Positions 18,418-27,685 are shown, counted from the first letter of the stretch. The stretch is DNA of 64,000 bases from Candidatus Heimdallarchaeota archaeon (GCA_019057815.1 JAHLWR010000004.1:62001-126000); one strand, 5' to 3'. The notes: generated from the letters alone by a model not told the origin. Made by a program: numbers and translations.

Positions 18418-20477
18418 GCATAATATAACATGATTTTATCATCTTGGTAGGTCAAATTATGAAAAGGCAAGCAAAACGATCTAAAATTTCAATTAGAAGA
18501 GTTTTATGTGTTTTAATGTTAATTGTTGGAATAAGTACGTTCTCTAGTATGAGAGCAAATGCTACAACTGTCTCTTATGACCTACCATCTTACTCCTCAC
18601 TTACCCCACATGATTCTATATCCATTACTTCTGATATTGATTTTGGGGTTTTTCCTGGTTTAGGAACGGAAGAAGATCCTTATGTTATTGAGGGATATAA
18701 CATTACAACAACGAGTACAAACGGCATTATAACAGCGAGTACAAAGGGTATTTATATTACTGATACAACAAAATATTTCATTATTCGTAATTGCCTAGTA
18801 GATGCAGACTATGGCATTTATATTGATGATGTAGCTGATGGTACAACAACTGTCATCAACAACACGTGCAGCAATAACAACTATGGTATCTCTCTTTTCT
18901 ATTCTGGTAATTCTACTGTTGCCAACAACACTTGTAGCAACAATAACAACTTAGGCATCTGGCTTTGGTATTCTGGCAGTTCTACTGTTGCCAACAACAT
19001 GTGCAACAACAATGGCCATGGCATCTATCTTTTGGATTCTGGCTGTTCTACTGTTACCAATAACACCTGCAGCAACAACGGCTGGGGTATCTCTTTTAGG
19101 TTTTCTAATAGTTCTACTGTTGCTAACAACATGTGCAACAACAATGACTATGACGGCATCGAGCTTGAGGATTCTAGCAGTTCGACAGTGGCAAACAACA
19201 CATGTAACAACAACTACTGGGGCATCTCCCTTTCCTCTTCTGGGAGTTCTACTGTTGCCAACAACACTTTTACTGATTGTGGTTTATGTATAAATGAAAA
19301 TACCCTTGATGCTTACCTCTCATATACTTTGGAGAATAATTGGGTGAATGGGAAAAAACTAGGTTTTTACACTAACCTTGACTCTACGATAATTGATGAA
19401 CCAGTTTATGGTCAATTAATCTTAGTCAATTGTACTAATGTGATAGTACGTGACCAAATATTAAATAGCGCTACAGCTGGTCTATCTCTCTACTCCTGTA
19501 CATATTCAGTTGTTATTAACAACACATGCAGTAACAATGACGATGATGGCATCAATCTTCGATATTCTGGCAGTTCGACTATTGTTAACAACACGTGCAA
19601 CAGCAACTGGGTAGGCATCGCGCTTGAGTATTCTGGCAGTTCTGCTGTTGAAAACAACACATGCACAAGCAACAAAATGGGTATCTCACTTTACCATTCT
19701 TGGAGTTCTACTGCTACTAAAAACACATGCAACAATAACTGGGAAGGCATCTCACTTTCCTCTTCTAGTAGTGCTACAGTGACCAACAACACATGCAACA
19801 ACAATATTAAATGTGGCATCCATCTTTCCTCTTCTGATAGTTCTACTATTGCCAACAACACGTGTAGCAATAACAACTATGGCATCATACTTTATGGTTC
19901 TGGTTTTTGTGTCGTTACTTACAATCTTCTACAAGGAAATGAAGTATATGGAATATACTTACATGATATCTATTTAGGGTACTACTATGTAGGATACCAT
20001 TATATTTATTCTGATAATAATCTTATTCACCATAATAACTTTGTAGACAACAATCTAGGAGGAACTTCCCAAGCTTATGATTCTGGATCTAACAACTTCT
20101 GGTATGATACTGTAACACAAGAGGGCAACTACTGGTCCGATTGGTCAGGAACTGGTAATTATTCTATTGATGGTGATGAAAGTTCAATCGATCTTTACCC
20201 TCTTGATGAACCTGTTGAATATTCTACAGATGAAACTCAAATATTATTCACGCTTACTCTGCTAATAGTAGTAGTTCCTTTGATACTCATAAAATTATTC
20301 TCTCGAAAAAGACGATAAGAAGATTAAACGATAGTTCTTTCTTCTTTTTTTTCGCTTATATATTTTTAACCACAATGGTTTTGTTTTCAAAATCAATTCT
20401 ATCTTTTTGAATGCAGAAAAATTTTCGTAATAATCAAATAACGATTTATCTAAGAATAAATTTATCAAAGAAGATCT
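18418..20477 (+). repeat. Inverted duplication unit 2 (NosD-like gene plus flanks)
   Basis: Partner of unit 1 (760-2950) in the opposite orientation. The right boundary of similarity is at AGATCT (20472-20477), about 70 bp before the palindromes preceding the recombinase gene. Confidence 0.7.
18459..20318 (+). CDS. Secreted NosD-like right-handed beta-helix protein (copy 2)
   Basis: A protein of about 619 aa starting at the conserved MKR ATG (TTG 18444 is an alternative). It has a signal segment (VLCVLMLIVGISTFSSM), 15 or more beta-helix coils built on NNTCNNN and SSSTVAN, the block LENNWVNGKKLGFYTNLDST seen twice in copy 1 but once here, a YWSDWSG motif, and a C-terminal membrane anchor (TLLIVVVPLILIKLFSRKRR). 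It should be displayed outside the cell. The gene lies 88 bp after the small coupled pair and its flanks match those of copy 1, so it arose by segmental duplication. Confidence 0.8.
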   Translation: MKRQAKRSKISIRRVLCVLMLIVGISTFSSMRANATTVSYDLPSYSSLTPHDSISITSDIDFGVFPGLGTEEDPYVIEGYNITTTSTNGIITASTKGIYITDTTKYFIIRNCLVDADYGIYIDDVADGTTTVINNTCSNNNYGISLFYSGNSTVANNTCSNNNNLGIWLWYSGSSTVANNMCNNNGHGIYLLDSGCSTVTNNTCSNNGWGISFRFSNSSTVANNMCNNNDYDGIELEDSSSSTVANNTCNNNYWGISLSSSGSSTVANNTFTDCGLCINENTLDAYLSYTLENNWVNGKKLGFYTNLDSTIIDEPVYGQLILVNCTNVIVRDQILNSATAGLSLYSCTYSVVINNTCSNNDDDGINLRYSGSSTIVNNTCNSNWVGIALEYSGSSAVENNTCTSNKMGISLYHSWSSTATKNTCNNNWEGISLSSSSSATVTNNTCNNNIKCGIHLSSSDSSTIANNTCSNNNYGIILYGSGFCVVTYNLLQGNEVYGIYLHDIYLGYYYVGYHYIYSDNNLIHHNNFVDNNLGGTSQAYDSGSNNFWYDTVTQEGNYWSDWSGTGNYSIDGDESSIDLYPLDEPVEYSTDETQILFTLTLLIVVVPLILIKLFSRKRR

Positions 20478-20549
20478 GAAGGGCTCTTGAAGCGAAAGAT
20501 TGCTGTATAATAAAAGTGTAAAAAAAATAAGACTATAGGAGTATTACGT

Positions 20550-20565
20550 ACCTTTTAGTAAAGGT
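20550..20565. promoter_or_regulatory. 16-bp palindrome 1 upstream of recombinase gene
   Basis: ACCTTTTAGTAAAGGT has 6-bp perfect arms. It is the first of two palindromes sharing ACCTT(N6)AAGGT, whose centres are 20 bp apart, about two turns of the helix. They may be operators for autoregulation or binding sites for the recombinase. Confidence 0.6.
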
Positions 20566-20569
20566 CACC

Positions 20570-20585
20570 ACCTTCTTAACAAGGT
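20570..20585. promoter_or_regulatory. 16-bp palindrome 2 upstream of recombinase gene
   Basis: ACCTTCTTAACAAGGT is a palindrome apart from one mispaired position in each half. It ends 7 bases before the ATG of the recombinase at 20593. A TATA-like TATAATAAAAG lies near 20503, so both palindromes would lie downstream of the promoter. Confidence 0.6.
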
Positions 20586-20592
20586 AACTTAA

Positions 20593-21315
20593 ATGAAACG
20601 TTGTATTATTTATGCACGAACCTCTACTGCTGATCAAGAATCAGGTTTGGAAACTCAAATCGATGATGTAACGTCAAAAATATATCAAGCAGGCGAAAGG
20701 GAGATTGTTAAAATCATAAAAGATGAAGATTGCCCAGGAGACAGTGATCCTGAATATAGAGCGGGTTTTAAGGAAATTCTTATTATGGCCTCAGAAGGAC
20801 AATTTGAAGAGATATGGAGTCAATCTAGAGATAGATTATCTAGAGATGTAGACATTCTTGGATATATTCGAGTTATATTAAAGAAAAAAGATATTTCAAT
20901 AGTTTGTTTAGATGATGAAGATAATAAAACCATAACTCGTATTAAAGACCTTTTTGGAGAGATGGAGCTAGAGAAGTATAGAGAAAAAAGATACAAGGGA
21001 ATGATGAGACGAATAAACGAGAAAAAAGTTATGTCAAGACCTCCTTTCGGCTATGCAGTGGGAGATAGTGGTTCACTATTAGTTGACGAAAGTAAAAGAG
21101 GGATAATTAGACGTCTTTTTAGTGAATTTGATAACCCTTTTGCTTCACTGAAAACCCTCAGTATCAAATATAACATTCCTGTTTCAACTTTAAGGAATAT
21201 TCGTTCAAATGAAGTCTACAGAACTGGAGCTGTTCGATGGGCTGGAAAGATAGCATATTACATCGAGCCAATTGTCCCAGAAAATACAGATCAGATGTTG
21301 TATGTAAAAGATTAG
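20593..21315 (+). CDS. Serine recombinase (resolvase/invertase family)
   Basis: Serine recombinases cut and rejoin DNA at specific sites through a phosphoserine intermediate. The N-terminal catalytic domain shows YARTSTADQ with the nucleophile Ser11 and Arg9, then the family's QSRDRLSRD segment and a long helix (GEMELEKYREKRYKGM). A short 'recombinase' domain follows (RPPFGYAVG) and a helix-turn-helix-like end (SIKYNIPVSTLRNIRSNEVYR). At 240 aa it is shorter than large serine integrases and has no zinc ribbon or coiled coil. It stands alone 115 bp beyond a NosD-like duplication unit. It could act on the palindromes before its start or on inverted sites near the surface-protein region; no target can be proven from the sequence. 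Confidence 0.85.
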   Translation: MKRCIIYARTSTADQESGLETQIDDVTSKIYQAGEREIVKIIKDEDCPGDSDPEYRAGFKEILIMASEGQFEEIWSQSRDRLSRDVDILGYIRVILKKKDISIVCLDDEDNKTITRIKDLFGEMELEKYREKRYKGMMRRINEKKVMSRPPFGYAVGDSGSLLVDESKRGIIRRLFSEFDNPFASLKTLSIKYNIPVSTLRNIRSNEVYRTGAVRWAGKIAYYIEPIVPENTDQMLYVKD

Positions 21316-21364
21316 TTCTGTTGTACATTCTCTTTCTTTTTCTTTATTCATGCAGCTTAAGGAT

Positions 21365-22246
21365 TTAATCTTTTTTAATCTGTAATTTAACATTAGGAAT
21401 GCTGGTACTATATCCAAATTCTGTTAAATATCCAGTTATCAAACTTCCAGGAATCATCTCGAAATATGGATTAAGTATATCTAAATTATCTGGTATTTCG
21501 TGTTTCCAAATCTCTTTTTGGGGATAATCTATAGTATTGAACTTTGAGGTTTGTTGAAGTAGTTTTAGTGTTGAACTGACTACAACAACAGGAATTTTAA
21601 ATTTTCTAGCTAGCAGAGCAAGTGCATATGATCCTACTTTGTTGACAATATTACCATTAGGAAACAAAGTATCTGCACCAATCAATATGTAATCTGGTTT
21701 GAATTTCTTGATTGCAACGGTCATTGCTGCGTCGATAAGGTAATGCACCTTATATCCACTCTTACTTGTTTCTAGAGCTAGTTTTTCTCCTTCTTTGGTT
21801 GGTCGAGATTCAAAAATAACCAACTCAGGTAAGTTATTGTACCCCTTTCTGAGTAATTCTCTCAAACCTTTTCGGATTGTGCTAGATCTGGAAAATGTCA
21901 TAATCATTTTCACTTTTTGTAGGTACAAAACTAGTTCTCTAGTAAGATTTTCAGATTCTTGATCTATTCTAGATAAAACTTTATCAGATAATTCTTTTAT
22001 TGGAACTCCTTTTTGATAGAAATCAACAAAATAGATCCAAATATTTCTTAAAGGAGCCATTTCAGACTTCAATGAAGAAACTAGCTTGAAGAGTTCAAAC
22101 AAGTCATTTATATTTTTATAATATTCCGTATTCTCTTCTAATTCCTCTTTTATTAGAAATATAGCTTTCTTGAGAATCTCCGCTGCACCACTAATATTAT
22201 CTCTTTTAAGCTCAGCGATTCTTGTTCTGAATTTTGAGGAACTCAC
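21365..22246 (-). CDS. eIF2B alpha/beta/delta-family protein (ribose-1,5-bisphosphate isomerase-like)
   Basis: Members of this family are either regulatory subunits related to translation factor eIF2B or sugar isomerases such as archaeal ribose-1,5-bisphosphate isomerase and methylthioribose-1-phosphate isomerase. The 293-aa sequence has an N-terminal helical region (1-110) and a Rossmann-like C-terminal part with family motifs ESRPTKEGEKLA, the Asp in LIDAAMTVAIKK, and GADTLFPNGNIVNKVGSYALA. The catalytic Cys/Asp pair of true isomerases is not clear: the residue after MTFSRSSTIRKG occupies the usual nucleotide-sensing loop. I cannot decide between isomerase and regulatory function. It is transcribed towards the recombinase gene. 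Confidence 0.75.
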   Translation of the reverse strand: MSSSKFRTRIAELKRDNISGAAEILKKAIFLIKEELEENTEYYKNINDLFELFKLVSSLKSEMAPLRNIWIYFVDFYQKGVPIKELSDKVLSRIDQESENLTRELVLYLQKVKMIMTFSRSSTIRKGLRELLRKGYNNLPELVIFESRPTKEGEKLALETSKSGYKVHYLIDAAMTVAIKKFKPDYILIGADTLFPNGNIVNKVGSYALALLARKFKIPVVVVSSTLKLLQQTSKFNTIDYPQKEIWKHEIPDNLDILNPYFEMIPGSLITGYLTEFGYSTSIPNVKLQIKKD

Positions 22247-22371
22247 TATTTAGATATATAATTTTGTACTTATAAAGTTGTTTTTCAGAACTTGGGAATA
22301 ATATCTTGAAATAAAACCAATATCTATCCAATAGAAAAAAATCTAAAAAGACATTCTTTATTCTCATTCTA

Positions 22372-23280
22372 ATGGGTAGCATTTGGTTTACTTTTTCAAT
22401 ATTATCTGGGTTGTTGTCTTTTGCATCTTATAATATAGGCTTTGCTTTGGAGAAAAAAGCTGTAAAAAACCTTTCAGAAGAAATTAAATCTAATACACTA
22501 CTCATGTACAGAACATTAATCACTAACCATTTATGGTTAACTGGGTTGTTGCTTACTATAGTCAGCATTTTCTTATACTTTATCGCATTACTTTGGGCAC
22601 CTTTAAGCGCTATTGCTCCTCTTTCAGGATTTGGTCTCATAGTTTTGGTAATATACGCCCATTTAGACCTTAAGGAATCACTGAAGAAATTGGAAATTGT
22701 AGCAATATTTCTGATAGTAATTGGAATAAGTGTATCTTCATATCTTATAAGCAAAGATACAGCTGGTGTTAATTGGGAAGAATGGAAAGTGATTATTATA
22801 TCCATTCCTAGTCTAATCGTTTTGGTTGCAAGTGTTTTTGTAAGTTTGGTTTTTGCAATACATACATTTCTAAAAAAGAAGTATTATGCGTCACTTTCTT
22901 TTGCACTATTTGCAGGAGTAGCTTCAGGATTACAATCAGTATTTATCAAAGGAACTTCCATCTGGTTCTCTGAAGATGATTGGAAATTGAACGGTGGTAA
23001 TGTTACATTGCACTTCTTTCTTATTCTTCTGACAGCTTTAATATCAACAGGAGTCTTACAAATAGCTTTTAGAAAAGGAAAAATATCAAACATTATGGCA
23101 CTCTATAATGGTGTTATGACGATTCTCCCAATCACTTTCGGTGGATTGGTTTTGAAGGAGTGGCTACATTTGGATGGTGTAGGACAGTTTTTTCTGTTTT
23201 TTGCAATCTTCTTAACAATTATAGGCATTATAATATTAAGTTTCAAACATCATCAATATCATTCTGATAATAATCGGTAA
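22372..23280 (+). CDS. DMT-superfamily membrane transporter (NIPA/EamA-like)
   Basis: A 302-aa integral membrane protein with about nine hydrophobic helices. The start ILSGLLSFASYNIGFALEKKAVKNL resembles NIPA-type magnesium transporters and related drug/metabolite transporters: a first helix, then an EKKA motif on the cytosolic side. The internal repeat expected for the fold is suggested by ALLWAPLSAIAPLSGFGLI in the first half and NGVMTILPITFGGLVLKEWL in the second. The substrate is unknown. Its 3' end overlaps the convergent amidohydrolase gene by 22 bp. Confidence 0.7.
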   Translation: MGSIWFTFSILSGLLSFASYNIGFALEKKAVKNLSEEIKSNTLLMYRTLITNHLWLTGLLLTIVSIFLYFIALLWAPLSAIAPLSGFGLIVLVIYAHLDLKESLKKLEIVAIFLIVIGISVSSYLISKDTAGVNWEEWKVIIISIPSLIVLVASVFVSLVFAIHTFLKKKYYASLSFALFAGVASGLQSVFIKGTSIWFSEDDWKLNGGNVTLHFFLILLTALISTGVLQIAFRKGKISNIMALYNGVMTILPITFGGLVLKEWLHLDGVGQFFLFFAIFLTIIGIIILSFKHHQYHSDNNR

Positions 23281-24608
23281 ATCCTTTTTTCTACTTCTTC
23301 CATAACCCTTTCTTCATCATGTGATTCAAATTTTCTGTTTTCAGTAATTACTTTTCCATTAACTATTACATTCTCAACATCATTACCTTTCATTGAATAC
23401 GCAAAATGACTGATAATTGAATTATCAGAACTAATAGGCGTCAAATGAGGTTTCTTCAAGTTTATTGTTATAATATCAGCTAAAGTATTCTTTTCAAGAG
23501 TACCTATACCTGGCCAATGTAGTGTTTCCATCCCTCCAAGAGTTGCCATCTTGAATATCTGTGATGCTTTGATTACTGTAGAATCCTGAAGATATCCTTT
23601 GTAATATAATCCCAAATATCTTATAGTATCAAAAAGATCCAAAGTGTTATTGCTAGCTGGACCATCAGTACCTAGACCTAGAATACACTTCTTATCGATC
23701 ATTTCTTTAACTCTTGGCATTTTATTTCCAAGTTTTGAATTCGATACGGGATTTAGAGCTATTCCTACCTTATTCTGAGAGAGTAAGTCAATGTCTTTTT
23801 CTGTTAAATGAATGCAATGAGCTGCTAAAAGATGATCATCTAGTATACCAATTTCTTGGAAATATTCTACAATTGTTTTAACATTTGGAAAGTTTTCTCC
23901 ATGTTTTATATTAAAAGCGCGACATTGTTCCAATTCGTCTTTAGCTTCAGCCAAATGAGTATGCATAAGAACAAGCGGTTTATCTGGGTTTTTCTCATTA
24001 TATTCTTTTATTTTCAAGAAAGATTGTCTGTAATCCAAAGCTGTGGCAGTGTAGGGTGCATGAGGTGTTATATTTACTCGAATTAGTGAATCAGCTGTAT
24101 CATGATGCTCTTCAACCAATTTAAATGAATCAGAAAGATTTACTTTTTCAGTGAGTACAGGTGCTCCTATCATCCCTCTTAAACCCATATCTGCCATAGC
24201 AAGAGCTTCTTGTTCTGGATACCAATACATAGAAGAGGTGGTTGTAACGCCAGATAGGAGCGATTCTATAGCTCCAAGTTTTGCACCATAATACACATCA
24301 GTATCTGATAATTTTTCTTCAAGGGACCAAATATGATCTTTCAACCAAACTTCTAAAGGTAAATCGTCAGCAACTCCTCTAAATAATGTCATGGAAAGAT
24401 GAGTATGACAATTAACCAATCCTGGAAGAAGTAATTGATTATCATCACCGATAACATCATGTCCAGAAATATTCTGTTTGATTTTTTTAAAAGAATCGAT
24501 ATCTATTATTTGATTATCTTCAACTATAATTAAAGGGTCTTTTGTAAAAATTAGTTTCCCAGTTTGATCATAGTAAATTGCTAGTCTACCTCGGATAGCT
24601 AAATCCAT
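23259..24608 (-). CDS. Amidohydrolase of the 5'-methylthioadenosine/S-adenosylhomocysteine deaminase type
   Basis: Enzymes of this family deaminate MTA, SAH or 5'-deoxyadenosine in methionine and SAM recycling. The 449-aa protein carries the metal-binding HxH pair in GLVNCHTHLSM (about His68 and His70), the MHTHLAEAKDE segment, the later His in AAHCIHLTEKD and the catalytic Asp in LGTDGPASNN. Length and motif order fit the family, and the N- and C-terminal beta-sandwich strands are present (DLIIVEDNQI, ENVIVNGKVI). It could instead act on related N-ribosyl purines, but motif spacing is closer to MTA/SAH deaminase than to guanine or atrazine hydrolases. Several SAM methyltransferases in the window would produce SAH. 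Confidence 0.82.
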   Translation of the reverse strand: MDLAIRGRLAIYYDQTGKLIFTKDPLIIVEDNQIIDIDSFKKIKQNISGHDVIGDDNQLLLPGLVNCHTHLSMTLFRGVADDLPLEVWLKDHIWSLEEKLSDTDVYYGAKLGAIESLLSGVTTTSSMYWYPEQEALAMADMGLRGMIGAPVLTEKVNLSDSFKLVEEHHDTADSLIRVNITPHAPYTATALDYRQSFLKIKEYNEKNPDKPLVLMHTHLAEAKDELEQCRAFNIKHGENFPNVKTIVEYFQEIGILDDHLLAAHCIHLTEKDIDLLSQNKVGIALNPVSNSKLGNKMPRVKEMIDKKCILGLGTDGPASNNTLDLFDTIRYLGLYYKGYLQDSTVIKASQIFKMATLGGMETLHWPGIGTLEKNTLADIITINLKKPHLTPISSDNSIISHFAYSMKGNDVENVIVNGKVITENRKFESHDEERVMEEVEKRIYRLLSE

Positions 24609-24638
24609 AAGAAAAAGAAAAAGTAATGATTTAAGAGT

Positions 24639-25730
24639 TTAATCCTCTGGAACTTCGTCAAATTCCATTATTCTTGGCTTACCATATGGGAAGTATTTTT
24701 CCACCAGTTCTGTTATCTCCTCTTGTCCCATTTGTGGTTCGAAATCATCCATTACATTACACAGAGCTTGACGAACTTGTACTGTTGGAAATTCACAATT
24801 CACAAAACCTACATAATCACCTTTTTTTTCCAGCATAAGAGAGTAATTTTCTAAATCTATTTCTCTAGGAAATACATCTTTGCCAATCAGGTGTCCTGCG
24901 AAGTTAGCAATAGCTGTAGCAACACCTGAAATCAAATGTTCATCAACATCATACTCAGCAATAAATAACCCTGCGTAAACACTCAATCCATTTGTGTCAA
25001 AAACGTGCACTGATAAAACTCTAGATGATCCATACATTGTTCTTTTACCCCCCCAGATCATCCCTATTCCTACCATTGAAGTTCCTATAGCTACGGTTAC
25101 AAGCTCTAAGTGTAAAATTGCTGGTACTTGCGCAACTGCATAAATCGCGTAAAAAATTCCACTAAGGAAGAAAGCTATAAATGCACCAATTATCATGAAG
25201 TTGATCACTTTTTTTTGTTGTTCCTCAACAAATTTCCTTTGACGCCCAAAGTAGTAAACCATTATTGTACCGGCGAATAGAACCAATCCCGCATCAAATA
25301 TTACCCAAACAATATGCGCTTCAGTAACTATGAAATCTAATTCTGTATTATAAGAAACATCATAAACAGCTTTTGCAAAAGTCATAGCTATTGTTCCACC
25401 GAAGAGCGTGAAAGCGAAAGCTACAGATTTAGAGTTTAAGGTTCTTCTTGCGCTCAAAACCCTAGCGAAAAGCACAGCAGCAATCATGGCAATCATACTA
25501 CACACAGTAGCGATTCGAGAGAAAATGAGAGCGGTACTTTCGTTACCTGGTTTACTAATCACTATTTGTACCAAATTAGAAGCTATCCATCCAATAAGTC
25601 CAAATAGAAGAATAAGAAAATAATAAACAGCGGAAGAAGCAAGTTCAAATTGCTTGATGACTACAATTACTATTACGCTGATAATAACAGCAAGGGAAAC
25701 AATACAGTAAACTAATGACAGAATATTCAT
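24639..25730 (-). CDS. Seven-helix membrane protein with cytosolic roadblock/longin-like domain
   Basis: The 363-aa protein has about seven membrane helices in residues 1-230 (for example NILSLVYCIVSLAVIISVI and LVLFAGTIMVYYFG) with no extracellular domain. The cytosolic C-terminal part, about 130 residues, shows the pattern VHVFDTNGLSVYAGLF, then an acidic DVDEHLISGVATAIANFAGHLIG helix and a beta hairpin (LEKKGDYVGFVN). This resembles the roadblock/longin-like domains that Asgard archaea use with small GTPases. The match is by eye, so I hold it only as likely. The tail is acidic. The gene follows the amidohydrolase gene on the same strand with a 30-bp gap and could be co-transcribed upstream of it. 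Confidence 0.55.
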   Translation of the reverse strand: MNILSLVYCIVSLAVIISVIVIVVIKQFELASSAVYYFLILLFGLIGWIASNLVQIVISKPGNESTALIFSRIATVCSMIAMIAAVLFARVLSARRTLNSKSVAFAFTLFGGTIAMTFAKAVYDVSYNTELDFIVTEAHIVWVIFDAGLVLFAGTIMVYYFGRQRKFVEEQQKKVINFMIIGAFIAFFLSGIFYAIYAVAQVPAILHLELVTVAIGTSMVGIGMIWGGKRTMYGSSRVLSVHVFDTNGLSVYAGLFIAEYDVDEHLISGVATAIANFAGHLIGKDVFPREIDLENYSLMLEKKGDYVGFVNCEFPTVQVRQALCNVMDDFEPQMGQEEITELVEKYFPYGKPRIMEFDEVPED

Positions 25731-25840
25731 CTTGTAATGTATTTTCTTAGTTTAATTTAAACTTAATGCAGAAATTAGAAAAGTTGGTTTTAATGGTAAT
25801 ATCTAGACATTCTAAATCCTCTTTATTGAACAAAACATTG

Positions 25841-26911
25841 TTATTCCTCTTTGTAATATTTTTGAGGTCGATAAGGGTATATATAGATTTCTAGATTGCA
25901 GTTAGGGCATTTGAAATCTTTTGTGATATTCGTGTAAGTTATAGTAAACTGATCTCTTCTGTATATAAGTTCAGAGCATTTCGAACAATATGTGTTTTGT
26001 AGAGGATGTCCAGGTATATTGCCTATGTAAACATATTCTAAACCTAGCTTCTTGGCTAATGAATGCACTTCCTGCAAAGTAGAAGTGGGTGTTTTTGGAA
26101 TAGAGTATAGATATGAAGGTGAATATCCCGTAAAGTGAACAGGTATAGTAGGGGAAAGTTCATTCTTTATTCTATTAACAAATTCTTCAATTTGCTCAAC
26201 TTCATCATTTAGTGTGGGGATAACTAGATAAACAAGTTCAATGTGAACTTCTTTTTCAGATGCATATTTGATATTTTCCCAGATGTAATCGCTATTTATC
26301 TGCAAGTGTTGATTCATAACGTCTTTTGAACCTTTAAAACTAACAGTCATAGAGTTTAATCCTGAATCTATAAGCATTGTTAAAGCATCTTTAGTCATAT
26401 ATCCATTAGTAACATATTGCTTGAAATAACTAGAATCTAGCTGCTGCATAACATCAATAGAAAATTCTAAAGATAAGGTGGGCTCATTGAAAGAGAAAGA
26501 TATTCCTTCGATTATAGAGTTACTTTTCATGCTCTCAATAACCTTTTCAGGATCTAAAATACTCGAAAATTTGTAGTTCTCCGGAGGTGGTCTTTTTGAA
26601 ATATCGAAGTTCTGGCACCAATCACAAGGAAAATTACACCCCCAAGAACCTATAGTAAAAGCCATTTGGCTAGGGAAAAAGTGGTATGCTGGTTTCTTCT
26701 CTACTGGGTTTACAGAGTAACTTGATACATCTCCATATGATAAAGTGTAAAGTTTACCATCTATATTTTTTCTTGTTTTACAAAAACCCTCCTGATCTTT
26801 CTTAAGAACACATTGTCTTCTACAAGTATTACATTGAACATCATCATTATCTAAGCACTCGTAGAGATAGGCTTCTTTTATCCGAGGATCATCTGAAATC
26901 AAGTGTTTCAA
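25841..26911 (-). CDS. amrS: AmmeMemoRadiSam-system radical SAM enzyme
   Basis: The 356-aa protein has the radical SAM cluster motif CX3CX2C in GSWGCNFPCDWCQNF (Cys92, Cys96, Cys99), a Cys-rich N-terminus (Cys27, 30, 34 and 44) and a C-terminal zinc-ribbon-like pair (CSKC and CPNC). This layout matches AmrS, formerly annotated as a pyruvate-formate-lyase activating enzyme relative. The system normally includes AMMECR1 and Memo-like partners; none is in this window. Its reaction is still uncertain. The enzyme is cytosolic and oxygen-sensitive by nature of its 4Fe-4S cluster, consistent with an anaerobic host. Confidence 0.85.
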   Translation of the reverse strand: MKHLISDDPRIKEAYLYECLDNDDVQCNTCRRQCVLKKDQEGFCKTRKNIDGKLYTLSYGDVSSYSVNPVEKKPAYHFFPSQMAFTIGSWGCNFPCDWCQNFDISKRPPPENYKFSSILDPEKVIESMKSNSIIEGISFSFNEPTLSLEFSIDVMQQLDSSYFKQYVTNGYMTKDALTMLIDSGLNSMTVSFKGSKDVMNQHLQINSDYIWENIKYASEKEVHIELVYLVIPTLNDEVEQIEEFVNRIKNELSPTIPVHFTGYSPSYLYSIPKTPTSTLQEVHSLAKKLGLEYVYIGNIPGHPLQNTYCSKCSELIYRRDQFTITYTNITKDFKCPNCNLEIYIYPYRPQKYYKEE

Positions 26912-26992
26912 GTAATTAAATCAGCTACTTTTATTTTATACTTTTTGCAAAGAATTTGAAGCAATATACGAAATCAAAGGAGAAGAAAGAGA

Positions 26993-27685
26993 TTAGAGTT
27001 CTAAAAGGGCTCTTAATATAGGTAAGAATATACCTAAAGATGCGAGAATTTTTGGTCCCCAAGATTGAAGGTAGAATTTGATACCTTTCACAACTCTAAG
27101 ATTGAAAATCTGTGTTTCTATTGGGGCATCAGCTGTAGAGAAATCAATAGCTATTAAATTCGTTCCTATGTTCTCTGAATGGACAGAAATCCAAATTCCA
27201 GTTCCTTGATATAAGATTCCTGTAACCAACTTTACAAAAAGTCTTTTTTGTTGTGTCAATAAGCTATCTGTTTCTTTAGGTATGGTTACAAAATCGTCAT
27301 AAGGGATTAATTCGAAATCTATTTCAAAATCATGTGGTGATAGTTCATCTGCACCATTGAATCTCATAGTTATTTTCTGAGGGTTAGGGTCACCTCTTTT
27401 ACGGTTAAATAGAAGGAAGACTATATCTTGAGTCTCATCTTTCTTCTGAGTTGGAGGAACAGCTGAAGTGATCCAGAAGTCTTTTGAATCTATTATTTCT
27501 GGAGTTTCTCTTAATGTAAGAACAATTCGGTCTACTATTAAGAATACTTCTTTAGTTTCTTTTGTTAAATGTTCAAAGATATCCATCCATCGTTCAATGT
27601 TCAGTTGTTCTCCTCCCATGATGTAATCAACTTTATTTTCAGGGACTATTCTTAGCAACTCGTTCCTCAAAGTATCTATATCCAT
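26993..27685 (-). CDS. Protein of unknown function, in frame with the preceding gene across one TAG
   Basis: A 230-aa protein with no family I recognise. Residues 1-200 are mixed alpha/beta, with beta-rich segments (KITMRFNGADELSPHDFEID), and the C-terminus is hydrophobic (ILASLGIFLPILRALLEL), which may anchor it to the membrane. The ATG is plausible, but the same frame runs upstream without a stop for 43 codons to a single TAG that ends the membrane-protein gene at 27815. The two could be one 490-aa protein with a read-through or mutated TAG (see finding). The intervening codons look protein-like. Confidence 0.6.
   Translation of the reverse strand: MDIDTLRNELLRIVPENKVDYIMGGEQLNIERWMDIFEHLTKETKEVFLIVDRIVLTLRETPEIIDSKDFWITSAVPPTQKKDETQDIVFLLFNRKRGDPNPQKITMRFNGADELSPHDFEIDFELIPYDDFVTIPKETDSLLTQQKRLFVKLVTGILYQGTGIWISVHSENIGTNLIAIDFSTADAPIETQIFNLRVVKGIKFYLQSWGPKILASLGIFLPILRALLEL

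Noticed and set aside
18800-19900. CRISPR-like spacing of AACAACACNTGCAACAACAA in NosD-like gene 2
   Set aside because: Repeats have no constant spacer length and lie in one reading frame as beta-helix coils, so they are coding repeats.
20593-21315. Recombinase as a large-serine integrase of a prophage
   Set aside because: At 240 aa it lacks the long zinc and coiled-coil domains, and no phage structural genes are seen near it.
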